The translations under genes and the position numbers were made by a program. Shown here in pieces: positions 7,957 through 15,923 of a stretch of 64,000 nt of DNA. Numbering within the stretch: the stretch's first letter is position 1; each line of letters starts with the position of its first letter. Source of the DNA: JAAXKN01 sp050259615 (GTDB lineage: Bacteria > Bacteroidota > Ignavibacteria > Ignavibacteriales > SURF-24); contig JBLNAZ010000046.1 in assembly GCA_050259615.1 (NCBI GenBank), positions 30,499-94,498 on the forward strand. Direction: 5' to 3'. The notes under the pieces are model-generated. The model was not told where the DNA came from and did no database searches. It saw nothing but the letters and a program-made list of their open reading frames with translations.

Positions 7957-10602
7957 ATGAAGATTGCTCAAGTCTTCTTTCAAAATACCGTGCTGCTTTC
8001 TTTGATTCTGTTCCAGGCGGTTGTTTTTGCGCAAAATGTAAATCCTGAATTATCCCGTATTAGAGGGGTGGTTATGGATGAAAAGGGCCGCGAGCTTCCG
8101 GGTGCAAATGTAGTCCTTTTAGAAAGTAATATCGGCTCTACAGCGGCTATTAACGGCAGCTACAGGATTCAGAATGTTAAGCCAGGGCAATACACAATAA
8201 AGGCATCATTTTTAAGCTATGAACCTTCGCTGAAGATTATTACAGTTGAAGCTGGAAAGACGCTCGAAATTAACTTTTCACTTAAACCTTCCAGTTTTCA
8301 GATCGGCGGCATTGAAGTTCTGGGGGAAACTGACCTCCTTCCTAAGGACGCCGCCACAAAAACATTTATCAGCAGCGGGGAAATTGAACACTACCAGGCA
8401 TCCAGTCTGAAGGATGTTCTTGATCTTGTTCCCGGCGTACAGAAAACCGAAAACCCCGGAATCGGAAAAACCGGCCAGGCTGCCATTAGGGGCGACGACC
8501 AGGATCTCAATTCAGCTTTAGGTACGCTCATTCTGGTGGACGGCACGCCGGTTTCAAACAATGCTAACCTCCAGTTCGAAAGGATGTCTAACTCTAGTAC
8601 CGGAAATTCCAACAGGGGCGGAGGAGCCGACCTGAGGACAATTCCTGCCGATAATATCGAATCAATTGAAGTGATCACGGGACTTCCTTCTGTCAGGTAC
8701 GGGGATATGACTGAAGGCGTAATAAATGTAAAGACAAAAACAGGCCGCCAGCCTAACCGCCTTAAGATTAAAAACAATCCCGACACACGGGAAGCCAACC
8801 TCGGGGGCGGATTTAATCTGTCTTCCGGAGGCCTGAGCTATAACTTAAATGCTGCAAGAAGCGAAAGAGACTTAAGAAAACAGGGGGATGAATTTACCCG
8901 CCTTACTGCGCAGAGCGTTTTCTCTTCTTCAGCCTTTGATGACCTCCTGAAATTTAACAATAAGCTGCAGGCACAGATGATTTTTGATGAGGAAGAGCCC
9001 AAAGGCGACGTAATGCAGACAAAAAACTATAACCGTGGCTATTCCATTGGCTATTCTGGCTGGGGAAAATATACTTTTGAAGAAGGAACATCTTCCTTTG
9101 AGTATGATGCTTACCTGAACTTAAGAAGGGAAAATTCAATGAGGTCAAGGCTGAACTATACCCTTATGGTACTTCCTGACGGGGACACGGTTTCATCATA
9201 CATTGGCAGGATAGAGACCAGAGGAAATGAATGGAATGCCGGGGGAAGACTTGAATGGAATAAGATCCTTTTTACTGGGGACCTGGTACACAGTTTCTTA
9301 CTGGGAACTGAAGTGCAGTATAATGCTAATGCGGGTGAAGGCGTAAAGCTTGATTCCGTACTAAACTATTATGGAAATGATTCCCAAAGAAGATCCTATA
9401 AGTTTGATGATATTCCGGGGCAGACGCTCTTAAGCCTTTATGCGCAGAACAAAATGACGTGGCACAGTCTGTTCGACTTTAGCCTGACGCTTGGTTTAAG
9501 ATATGAAATGTACCGCCCTTATGAATTTAACCTTAAAGGCCTTTTAGGCGATGGTGACATTGTCAGATCTCATCAGGGCTCATTCTTAAACCCCAGGATG
9601 AACTTCATGGCCTATTTCTCAAAATCCAGCCAGCTGAGGCTGAGTGCAGGAGAAACTTCCAAATCGCCTGCAATGAGTTCACTTTATAACCCTCCTTATT
9701 ACGGAGACTGGAGAAATCCTGTCAGCGGGAAGATACAGTATTTTATTATTGACCAGAGGGTGCCGGAACTGAGGGGCTTCAGGGAGTCACAGTTCGAAAT
9801 GGCCTACGATCACAGGTTTTTTAATTTCCTGGGAACTACTTTTTCAGCCTACTACAAGGAAAGAAAGAATGAAAATAAAGGGCAGCCCATTCCGGTTTCA
9901 ACTGTTCTAAGCAGCAAAGGGAAGCTAACGGCATACCATATTACTAATTATAGTCTGCAGGAGAACCTGGGCTGGACAATATCAAAGGGGCTTGAGTTTA
10001 CGCTGAGAACGGGAAAAATTAAACCTCTTAATATGAGTTTTGTGGTTACGGGCTCCTATTATAACCAGAATTCGGGAACAGGGGTTACAATCTACGACTT
10101 CGATCCTGACATAACAAAAGGGCAGATACCAAACTATAAACCTTCAGGAGTAAACGTAGATACACTGATGGCTTTTGCCTATAAGCCGGGAACTCATTGG
10201 AACGACAGGCTGCAAATAAATTATTATCTGAAATATACACTGCCCCCGCTTGGACTTTGGATTACACTGAGAGCTGAGCAGGTGCTTTTTGAAAATTTTC
10301 AAAACCTGGACCAGGAGTATGAAAATTACAACCTTTTGACTGAAAGCGACAAGATTAATTACAATTTTCAGCGCAAAATTGTACACATAGTCGGGAAATG
10401 GCTTTTTAATATAAACATCAGTAAATCTCTTTCTAAAGATGCTGAAATATCTTTTTATGTAAATAATCTCCTGGATGATCCTGCAATTATCAGGACCTAC
10501 TTTTCACCTACTACAATCGGTGAGTTTGGAAGAAATCCCGAATTGTTTTATGGAATAGAGTTCAGCTGGATTCTTGACAACATTTTTAAAAGGAATGATT
10601 AA
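7957..10602 (+). CDS. TonB-dependent receptor with carboxypeptidase-regulatory-like domain
   Basis: An 881-residue outer-membrane protein. A signal peptide (MKIAQVFFQ...VVFAQ) is followed by a CarboxypepD_reg-like domain (about 32-112, RGVVMDEKGRELPGANV), a plug domain (about 130-250, with DVLDLVPGVQ and LVDGTPV) and a long beta-barrel ending in an aromatic-rich strand. This architecture is typical of Bacteroidota. The cargo cannot be read from the sequence. It overlaps the next gene by one base (TAATG), and the following lipoprotein and barrel genes form one operon with it. Confidence 0.9.
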   Translation: MKIAQVFFQNTVLLSLILFQAVVFAQNVNPELSRIRGVVMDEKGRELPGANVVLLESNIGSTAAINGSYRIQNVKPGQYTIKASFLSYEPSLKIITVEAGKTLEINFSLKPSSFQIGGIEVLGETDLLPKDAATKTFISSGEIEHYQASSLKDVLDLVPGVQKTENPGIGKTGQAAIRGDDQDLNSALGTLILVDGTPVSNNANLQFERMSNSSTGNSNRGGGADLRTIPADNIESIEVITGLPSVRYGDMTEGVINVKTKTGRQPNRLKIKNNPDTREANLGGGFNLSSGGLSYNLNAARSERDLRKQGDEFTRLTAQSVFSSSAFDDLLKFNNKLQAQMIFDEEEPKGDVMQTKNYNRGYSIGYSGWGKYTFEEGTSSFEYDAYLNLRRENSMRSRLNYTLMVLPDGDTVSSYIGRIETRGNEWNAGGRLEWNKILFTGDLVHSFLLGTEVQYNANAGEGVKLDSVLNYYGNDSQRRSYKFDDIPGQTLLSLYAQNKMTWHSLFDFSLTLGLRYEMYRPYEFNLKGLLGDGDIVRSHQGSFLNPRMNFMAYFSKSSQLRLSAGETSKSPAMSSLYNPPYYGDWRNPVSGKIQYFIIDQRVPELRGFRESQFEMAYDHRFFNFLGTTFSAYYKERKNENKGQPIPVSTVLSSKGKLTAYHITNYSLQENLGWTISKGLEFTLRTGKIKPLNMSFVVTGSYYNQNSGTGVTIYDFDPDITKGQIPNYKPSGVNVDTLMAFAYKPGTHWNDRLQINYYLKYTLPPLGLWITLRAEQVLFENFQNLDQEYENYNLLTESDKINYNFQRKIVHIVGKWLFNINISKSLSKDAEISFYVNNLLDDPAIIRTYFSPTTIGEFGRNPELFYGIEFSWILDNIFKRND

Positions 10603-11678
10603 TGAAAAAAATAATTTTCTTTGCTGCACTGGTTCTGTTTAGTTTTATGGAGGGCTGTAGTGAAAAGGCTCCTGTTACGCCTGATGGCGGATCCCAAATG
10701 ATTATTAAAGCCTACTGGAATGATTCGCAGGATTCAATTCCGCACTATGTCCCTATGGCCAATGCCAAGGTAATCTTAACCTCTGCATATGGTACACAGG
10801 TTAAATCTACAGATGCAAACGGCATACTTGAATTAACCGGTCTGCCTAGCGCCGTTTATGACGTTTCTGTGAGAATGCAGCATCCTTTGGATGCATCAAT
10901 CTCGCTTATAGGAACCAGGCTTTCAATCTCTACATCAACCGAAAAAGCGGCAGTAGATACAATATATGCCAAAGCAATTTCCAACTCTGGCATAGCCATA
11001 AATGAAATTTATTTGGGTATCAGCAATCGCTACTTTTATGACCAGTTTATTGAACTCTATAATTCCAGCGACAGCGTCAAGTATCTGGACGGGATGATGG
11101 TCATGCGCTTTTCCATGAATACCTCCGGTAAAGGTTCCGGTGCAGATGAAGGGGATGATGGCGACATTGACGGTGTGACATATGCTTTTAAGTTTCCAGG
11201 CAACCCGGGTGAAAAAAATTATCCTTTCCCGCCAAAGAAATTTCTTGTCCTGGCTCAAGGTGCCATTGACCACAGAAGCAGCGGGGGTATTGACCTTTCA
11301 AATGCCGACTGGGAATTTTTCAACCAATACTCTACTAAAGAACTGGACAATTCATCGGTCCCGAACCTTCTTTCAATGCGGTCTGATAAAACAACCGATT
11401 TTATAATATCGCTTACAAATGATGTTGTTATTGTTTCAGATGGAAAGGACCAGAACTGGCAGGATGGCATTGATATTTCTACTGTTCTCGATGGGGTTGA
11501 ATACCAGGCGGATGCCACCAACGCTAAGACACTCGATTCCAGGATAGACAGAAAATATTTCATAATTCCTTCTCAGTCTGGAAAGTCATTCCAGAGAAGA
11601 GAGGCTGGTGGCGATACCAATGACGCGTCACTTGATTGGGAGGGAATTCCTCATCCCACACCAGGATATCAGAAATAG
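10602..11678 (+). CDS. DUF4876-like lipoprotein
   Basis: 358 residues. The lipoprotein signal ends in a lipobox-like MEGCS (Cys19). Residues 35-120 look like a carboxypeptidase-regulatory/Ig-like fold (ANAKVILTSAYGTQVKSTD). The following part contains INEIYLGISNRYFYDQFIELYN and later GKSFQRREAG, features I associate with the DUF4876 family found next to TonB receptors. The family assignment is from memory of its look. The role is unknown; a surface or periplasmic accessory to the adjacent receptor is plausible. It is translationally coupled to the receptor gene. Confidence 0.7.
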   Translation: MKKIIFFAALVLFSFMEGCSEKAPVTPDGGSQMIIKAYWNDSQDSIPHYVPMANAKVILTSAYGTQVKSTDANGILELTGLPSAVYDVSVRMQHPLDASISLIGTRLSISTSTEKAAVDTIYAKAISNSGIAINEIYLGISNRYFYDQFIELYNSSDSVKYLDGMMVMRFSMNTSGKGSGADEGDDGDIDGVTYAFKFPGNPGEKNYPFPPKKFLVLAQGAIDHRSSGGIDLSNADWEFFNQYSTKELDNSSVPNLLSMRSDKTTDFIISLTNDVVIVSDGKDQNWQDGIDISTVLDGVEYQADATNAKTLDSRIDRKYFIIPSQSGKSFQRREAGGDTNDASLDWEGIPHPTPGYQK

Positions 11679-11693
11679 GTGAGGGAAAAACAG

Positions 11694-13157
11694 ATGCGTA
11701 AAAATATTTTAATACCGGCTCTTTTTCTAATTGTATTTACGTCTCTTGCCCAGGCCCAGAACGTGAGAATAAAGTCACTTGGAGGAATAATTTACGGCCT
11801 GGACGACAGGGATAACTCACTTAATCCTTATGACTTTGGTAGTAACCCTGCATGGCTGATAAATGATGAAAAGGAGACCTGGCTTAATATTACTCCCTCA
11901 TACGGCAAAACTTGGGGAGACTACAAGCGTCTTTATGATTCCAAAAGTGCCGATGAAGAGGGCATCTCCTTTACAGGTGTAAAGCCGCTCGGGGAGAATG
12001 GAACATTCCTCGGAAGGGCTACCTATTCTAATGAGACGAGGAAGGATGTCTACAGGTCACTTGAATACAGCCCCTATGGCGGCGAGGCTTTTTTCATTAC
12101 CGATACTACAATGGGAAACTTCAGATACGATGGCCCCGCCGTTGGCTTTATTTACAGCTTCGAACTCCTGCCCGGGCTTTTTACAGGAGTGGAGGCAAAT
12201 TATCAGCTCTTAGACGGCCTGAAAAATATATATTCTGCCGCAAAGTCGCTTTACAGGGATGTTAACGGAAAACTCGGCCTTGCCTATAAATTTTCAGACG
12301 GCCTCGTGCTGGGACTGGATTTTGAACTCCTTGATACCCAGGAAGCTCTGGAAATGAAAGATGCGCTTGGACAGAATTACGTTGAAATATTTAACTACCG
12401 CGGTGAAACTTATTCTACTTTTCTAAGAAGGTTGATTGTCAACGAGAAAATCAGGAAACAGGGTGAGAAGTTTGGCGCACAAATTTATTACAGGCCCCTG
12501 GAAAACTTTGAGACGGCACTGAAAGCTGACTATGCACTTTCAGAAACGAAGTTCTTTATTCCCTCAGACTACCTGATGGAATTCGAAGAATCTTTTGCCA
12601 CATTTGAAAGCTATAACTTTGCTTTGCAGGCAAGATACAGGCCGCTGCGGAATCTGACGCTGGGAGGATCAATCAGTTATCTTAAGGACGATTCCTGGAC
12701 TAAAAATCCTGACCGCGCTCTAATGCTTTGGAAGTGGAATGTAAATAGAACTATACTTGGAGCGGGAGCTACTTACAAAATTGAGCCGCTTAATCTTATG
12801 CTTGCACTTGATCTGGAAGCCGGACTGATAAAAACAGATTCCTCGAAATATATCGACCTGAAATTTCACAAATTTTCTGCTTTCAATAATGTTGCACGCC
12901 TGGGAGCGGAATATGAATTTCCAGGCGACTTTTTCTTAAGAGCTGGATACAGTATTGGCAAGAACGAGGCAGACCTGATTTCAGGGGGCAGAAACGTGGC
13001 GGTTAATTATGCAACATTCGGTCTGGCCTTCAGAATATTTGAAACGGCTAAAATTGACTTCATGATGCAGTATGGAAATAAGTCCCCGCTGGGCTACACA
13101 CATTATTCAAGGGATCACTTCAGCGCAGCTGCAACAATCAGATTAAATACTTTTTAA
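11694..13157 (+). CDS. Outer-membrane beta-barrel protein
   Basis: About 487 residues with a signal peptide (MRKNILIPALFLIVFTSLAQAQ) and repeated alternating aromatic/hydrophobic strands, ending in TIRLNTF, as expected for a barrel inserted by BAM. A GTG at 11679 is in frame directly after the previous stop, but GAGGGA at 11681-11686 points to the ATG at 11694. It may be the DUF6850-type barrel that often accompanies DUF4876 proteins; I am not certain. The ligand is unknown. It is the third gene of the receptor operon. Confidence 0.7.
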   Translation: MRKNILIPALFLIVFTSLAQAQNVRIKSLGGIIYGLDDRDNSLNPYDFGSNPAWLINDEKETWLNITPSYGKTWGDYKRLYDSKSADEEGISFTGVKPLGENGTFLGRATYSNETRKDVYRSLEYSPYGGEAFFITDTTMGNFRYDGPAVGFIYSFELLPGLFTGVEANYQLLDGLKNIYSAAKSLYRDVNGKLGLAYKFSDGLVLGLDFELLDTQEALEMKDALGQNYVEIFNYRGETYSTFLRRLIVNEKIRKQGEKFGAQIYYRPLENFETALKADYALSETKFFIPSDYLMEFEESFATFESYNFALQARYRPLRNLTLGGSISYLKDDSWTKNPDRALMLWKWNVNRTILGAGATYKIEPLNLMLALDLEAGLIKTDSSKYIDLKFHKFSAFNNVARLGAEYEFPGDFFLRAGYSIGKNEADLISGGRNVAVNYATFGLAFRIFETAKIDFMMQYGNKSPLGYTHYSRDHFSAAATIRLNTF

Positions 13158-13184
13158 ACGCCTGAAAGTAAGCGCCGTGAATTA

Positions 13185-13213
13185 TTGACAAAGGGCGGAT
13201 AAATAGTTAAATA
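13185..13213 (+). promoter_or_regulatory. Putative sigma70-like promoter
   Basis: TTGACA (13185-13190), a 17-base spacer, then TAAATA (13208-13213). The -35 box is a perfect consensus; the -10 matches TATAAT at three positions. It lies 28 bases after the stop of the barrel gene and more than 400 bases before moeA, so the transcript would either be a small RNA or a long moeA leader. Confidence 0.35.
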
Positions 13214-13258
13214 TAGAAAAATAACTTCCATTTGCGGGTTTCAGCTGGAAGGATTCGA

Positions 13259-13274
13259 TGTGACTTAAATCACA
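13259..13274. promoter_or_regulatory. Putative Crp/Fnr-family operator
   Basis: TGTGA-CTTAAA-TCACA matches the classical CRP half-sites perfectly with the standard 6-base spacer. It lies about 360 bases upstream of moeA, the first gene of a molybdenum/sulfur respiration island, where control by a Crp/Fnr-family regulator would make sense. No regulator of that family is encoded in the window. Confidence 0.4.
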
Positions 13275-13341
13275 CAAAGGTTCCCAGTGTATATATGGAA
13301 TAACAGTATGAGCTTGCGGCAGATCACAATTTAAAATTAAA

Positions 13342-13376
13342 AAAGCAATAAGGCTGAAACTTTATTGCTTTATCAT
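13342..13376 (+). terminator. A/T-rich hairpin, probable terminator
   Basis: AAAGCAATAA (13342-13351) pairs with TTATTGCTTT (13362-13371) around a 10-base loop and is followed by ATCATTTTAG. It could end transcripts of the TonB operon or of a small RNA starting near 13220. Confidence 0.5.
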
Positions 13377-13495
13377 TTTAGTTTTGTTAAAATATTTTTA
13401 GGAAAACCCGTAAAACGACTTTGCTATGAAATAACCTGATTAAATCTCTTCATTAAAAATGACTCCTTCCAGTTAAAAATCTAAAAGGGGTCCAG

Positions 13496-13527
13496 ATATG
13501 CCGCCCGCCTTAGGGCGGCATATTTTA
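13496..13527 (+). terminator. Strong GC hairpin followed by T-rich tract
   Basis: ATATGCCGCCC pairs perfectly with GGGCGGCATAT (11 bp) around GCCTTA, with TTTTA overlapping the 3' arm. This is the most stable hairpin in the gap. It lies 107 bases before moeA, so it either insulates moeA from upstream transcription or ends a small RNA. Confidence 0.6.
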
Positions 13528-13633
13528 TGGCCCTAAACTTCTAATATGATTACGCCTTTATTGCCTCAGCTTTTTTGTTTAGTTATTTCTTCTTAATTTA
13601 ATATCGTTTGTATCTTAACATTATAATATATCT

Positions 13634-14839
13634 ATGATAAGTTTCAGCCAGGCAAATGAAATAATACTTAATGCACTGAAATCTCTTCAGCTTAAGACAG
13701 AGTTCGTGGGGATTTTGGATGCCCAGGGCAGGACTCTTGCTGTAGACATAATTTCAGACGTGGATCTACCTCCTTTTAACAACTCAGCCATGGACGGCTT
13801 TGCCGTTATGTATAGTCCGGGCATCAGGAACTGGAGCATTAAAGGAGAAATATCAGCCGGGAATTATAGCGATATCTCAGCTGACATGATTTCTGCAGTT
13901 TCCATTATGACAGGAAGCAGGCTCCCTGAAGGTTTTGATACGGTAATTCCGGTTGAAGATGTATTTATAAGAGAGCAGAATATAATTCTTAATACAAATG
14001 CCAGATTTACTCAGGGAATGAATGTCTCAAAAAGAGGGCAGGACCTCTTAAAGGGGCAAATAGCACTGAATAAAGGTGCTTTTCTTAAAGCACCGCAGAT
14101 AGCTGCACTTGCTTCATGCGGGAAAACGGAAGTAAAAGTTTATGAAAAACTTAAGATCGGCGTTCTGGCAACCGGGGATGAACTAGTTGAGATCAGCCAG
14201 GTTCCGGCAGGCGATAAGATAAGGGCCTCTAACCTCTACTCGATTCTTAGCGCAATAAAAGAAATGGGCATGATCCCTTTGAACTTCGGTGTTGTAAAGG
14301 ATAATAAAGACGAGATAAAAACCGCAGTCAGCAACGCTCTTGATAACTGCCATATGCTGATTACAACCGGGGGAGTCTCAGTAGGAAAATTCGATTTTGT
14401 AAAGGAAGTATTTGATGAACTGGGCATTGGGACAGTCTTTCATAAAATTAATATAAAGCCGGGAAAGCCGGTTCTTTTCGGCTTAGGGCAAATTAACGGA
14501 AGCCCTCAGCCTGTTTTTGGCCTGCCCGGAAATCCGGTTTCGTCTTTAGTTACTTTTTATCTGTTTGTTAAATCAAATGTTATGAAATGTTTTGGGGGCA
14601 ATGAACTTACCTCAATTAAAGCACTTCTTAAAAATGACATTAAGAAAACGGATTCCAAGAGGCATTTTCTGAGAGGATTTATAACAAAGGATGAGAGCGG
14701 GAAAATGACGGTGAATTCTGTAGGACAGCAATCCTCGGGTAACCTGGTACAAATGAGTTTGTCAAACTGCCTTATAGTAGTTGAAGAGGAAGTGACAAAC
14801 CCCTTAAAGGGTGAGGAGGTGGAATGTATAATGATATAA
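13634..14839 (+). CDS. moeA: Molybdopterin molybdenumtransferase MoeA
   Basis: 401 residues, typical family length. Motifs: PPFNNSAMDGFAV, MTGSRLPEGFDTVIPVEDV, GVLATGDELVE, TTGGVSVGKFDFV and FGLPGNPVSS. MoeA inserts molybdate into adenylylated molybdopterin in the cytoplasm. No clear Shine-Dalgarno precedes the ATG, which is common in Bacteroidota. It overlaps mobA by 16 bases. The products should serve the molybdoenzyme encoded at 19304. Confidence 0.95.
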   Translation: MISFSQANEIILNALKSLQLKTEFVGILDAQGRTLAVDIISDVDLPPFNNSAMDGFAVMYSPGIRNWSIKGEISAGNYSDISADMISAVSIMTGSRLPEGFDTVIPVEDVFIREQNIILNTNARFTQGMNVSKRGQDLLKGQIALNKGAFLKAPQIAALASCGKTEVKVYEKLKIGVLATGDELVEISQVPAGDKIRASNLYSILSAIKEMGMIPLNFGVVKDNKDEIKTAVSNALDNCHMLITTGGVSVGKFDFVKEVFDELGIGTVFHKINIKPGKPVLFGLGQINGSPQPVFGLPGNPVSSLVTFYLFVKSNVMKCFGGNELTSIKALLKNDIKKTDSKRHFLRGFITKDESGKMTVNSVGQQSSGNLVQMSLSNCLIVVEEEVTNPLKGEEVECIMI

Positions 14840-15465
14840 CTGCAGCAATCCTTTCAGGCGGAAAAAGTACACGCATGGGGGAAAATAAGTCTTTAATGAA
14901 GATAGGTGAGAAGGCCGTAATTGAAAGGGTGAAGGAACTTCTGGGACCATTATTCCACAAAGTGAATCTGATTACCAACGACCCCGAAGAGTACAGCTTT
15001 CTTAAACTTGAAACCTATGGGGATATTTATCCGGGCAGGGGCCCTCTTGCCGGAATACACTCGGCTCTTATAAATTCCGGGACCGATAAGTGCTTTATTA
15101 TATCCTGCGATATTCCGCTGATGAAAAGTCAGATGATAGAATATCTCGTTAAATTCCCGACAGACAAAATGATTACTATAGCCCGCGCTAACGGGTTCGT
15201 TCAACAGCTCTGTGGACTATACCATAAGAACTGTATCCCAGAGGCTGAAAATATACTCTCAGTTAAAGAACTGAGTGAAATAAGAGCTCCCGGGCAAAGA
15301 GAAAGAAGATGCAGCGTTCTGGAACTTATAGGCAAAGTGGGCGCCGAAATTATCGATGCCGCAAAGCTGCCTTTTTATGCAGACGATATGTACTATAATA
15401 TGAACCGTAAGGAAGAGTTTGAATACGTGAAGTCCAGACTGTTAACTGATGCCGGCGAGTGTTAG
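14824..15465 (+). CDS. mobA: Molybdenum cofactor guanylyltransferase MobA
   Basis: 213 residues. The nucleotide-binding motif LSGGKSTRMGENKSLM is at the N-terminus, GRGPLAGIHSAL follows, and CDIPLM contains the metal-binding Asp. MobA attaches GMP to Mo-molybdopterin, giving the bis-MGD cofactor used by DMSO-reductase-family enzymes such as the one encoded at 19304. GAGGAGG upstream of 14824 supports the start inside the end of moeA. Confidence 0.93.
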   Translation: MYNDITAAILSGGKSTRMGENKSLMKIGEKAVIERVKELLGPLFHKVNLITNDPEEYSFLKLETYGDIYPGRGPLAGIHSALINSGTDKCFIISCDIPLMKSQMIEYLVKFPTDKMITIARANGFVQQLCGLYHKNCIPEAENILSVKELSEIRAPGQRERRCSVLELIGKVGAEIIDAAKLPFYADDMYYNMNRKEEFEYVKSRLLTDAGEC

Positions 15466-15518
15466 TTTTATTTCATTATTATTATTTTTCTTTCTTTATA
15501 CTTTGAACATTTTATTAA

Positions 15519-15923
15519 ATGAAATCAACTCAGATTAGCAGGAAATCTTTTCTTAACTGGCTCGGCTGGATGCTTTTTGCCGCTGTTGCCATTGTCTGGC
15601 ATTCACTTACCGACTGGGAGTTGAGAAACAGAAAAAAAAATAGCCTAATAAAAATTCCGGCTCCCGTTGCACCGGGGCTTACAATATATGGCCAGGCTAT
15701 TACTTTCAGGGATGCCGACAGTATTAAAGTATATTCGGCAAAATGCACGCATCTAGGCTGCCTTATAAGTAAAATTGAAAATGAAACTCTAGTCTGCCAG
15801 TGCCATGGATCAAGATTCTCCAAAGAAGGCACACCCCTTAAAGGTCCTGCTTCAAGACCCTTAGACAGGCTCGGTTTTACAAAAGATGCAGATGGCGGGA
15901 TTACCGTATATGCAGCAGAATAA
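15519..15923 (+). CDS. Rieske [2Fe-2S] protein
   Basis: 134 residues: an N-terminal membrane anchor (about 10-27, FLNWLGWMLFAAVAIVW) followed by a Rieske domain with CTHLGC and CQCHGS, the Cys/His ligand pairs plus the disulphide cysteines. The anchor is preceded by RK, resembling a weak Tat-type signal. It overlaps the cytochrome b gene, so the two products should form a quinol-oxidising bc-type complex. No separate cytochrome c1 is encoded nearby; the multihaem domain fused to cytochrome b probably replaces it. Confidence 0.92.
   Translation: MKSTQISRKSFLNWLGWMLFAAVAIVWHSLTDWELRNRKKNSLIKIPAPVAPGLTIYGQAITFRDADSIKVYSAKCTHLGCLISKIENETLVCQCHGSRFSKEGTPLKGPASRPLDRLGFTKDADGGITVYAAE

Larger units (their letters stand above)
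13158..13633 (+). other. 476-base intergenic region with promoter, dyad and two hairpins
   Basis: No protein gene is apparent. The gap holds a sigma70-like promoter (13185-13213), a perfect TGTGA-N6-TCACA dyad (13259-13274), an A/T-rich hairpin (13342-13371) and a strong GC hairpin (13496-13523). Smaller complementary segments (TTCCA/TGGAA pairs around 13228-13250 and 13281-13303) could fold. The region could encode a small RNA of roughly 150-300 nt or serve as the regulatory region for moeA. Confidence 0.4.

Noticed and set aside
15886..15909. Earlier start for the cytochrome b fusion
   Set aside because: It increases the overlap with the Rieske gene to 38 bases without a ribosome-binding site; the ATG at 15910 is slightly better, though the choice is not certain.
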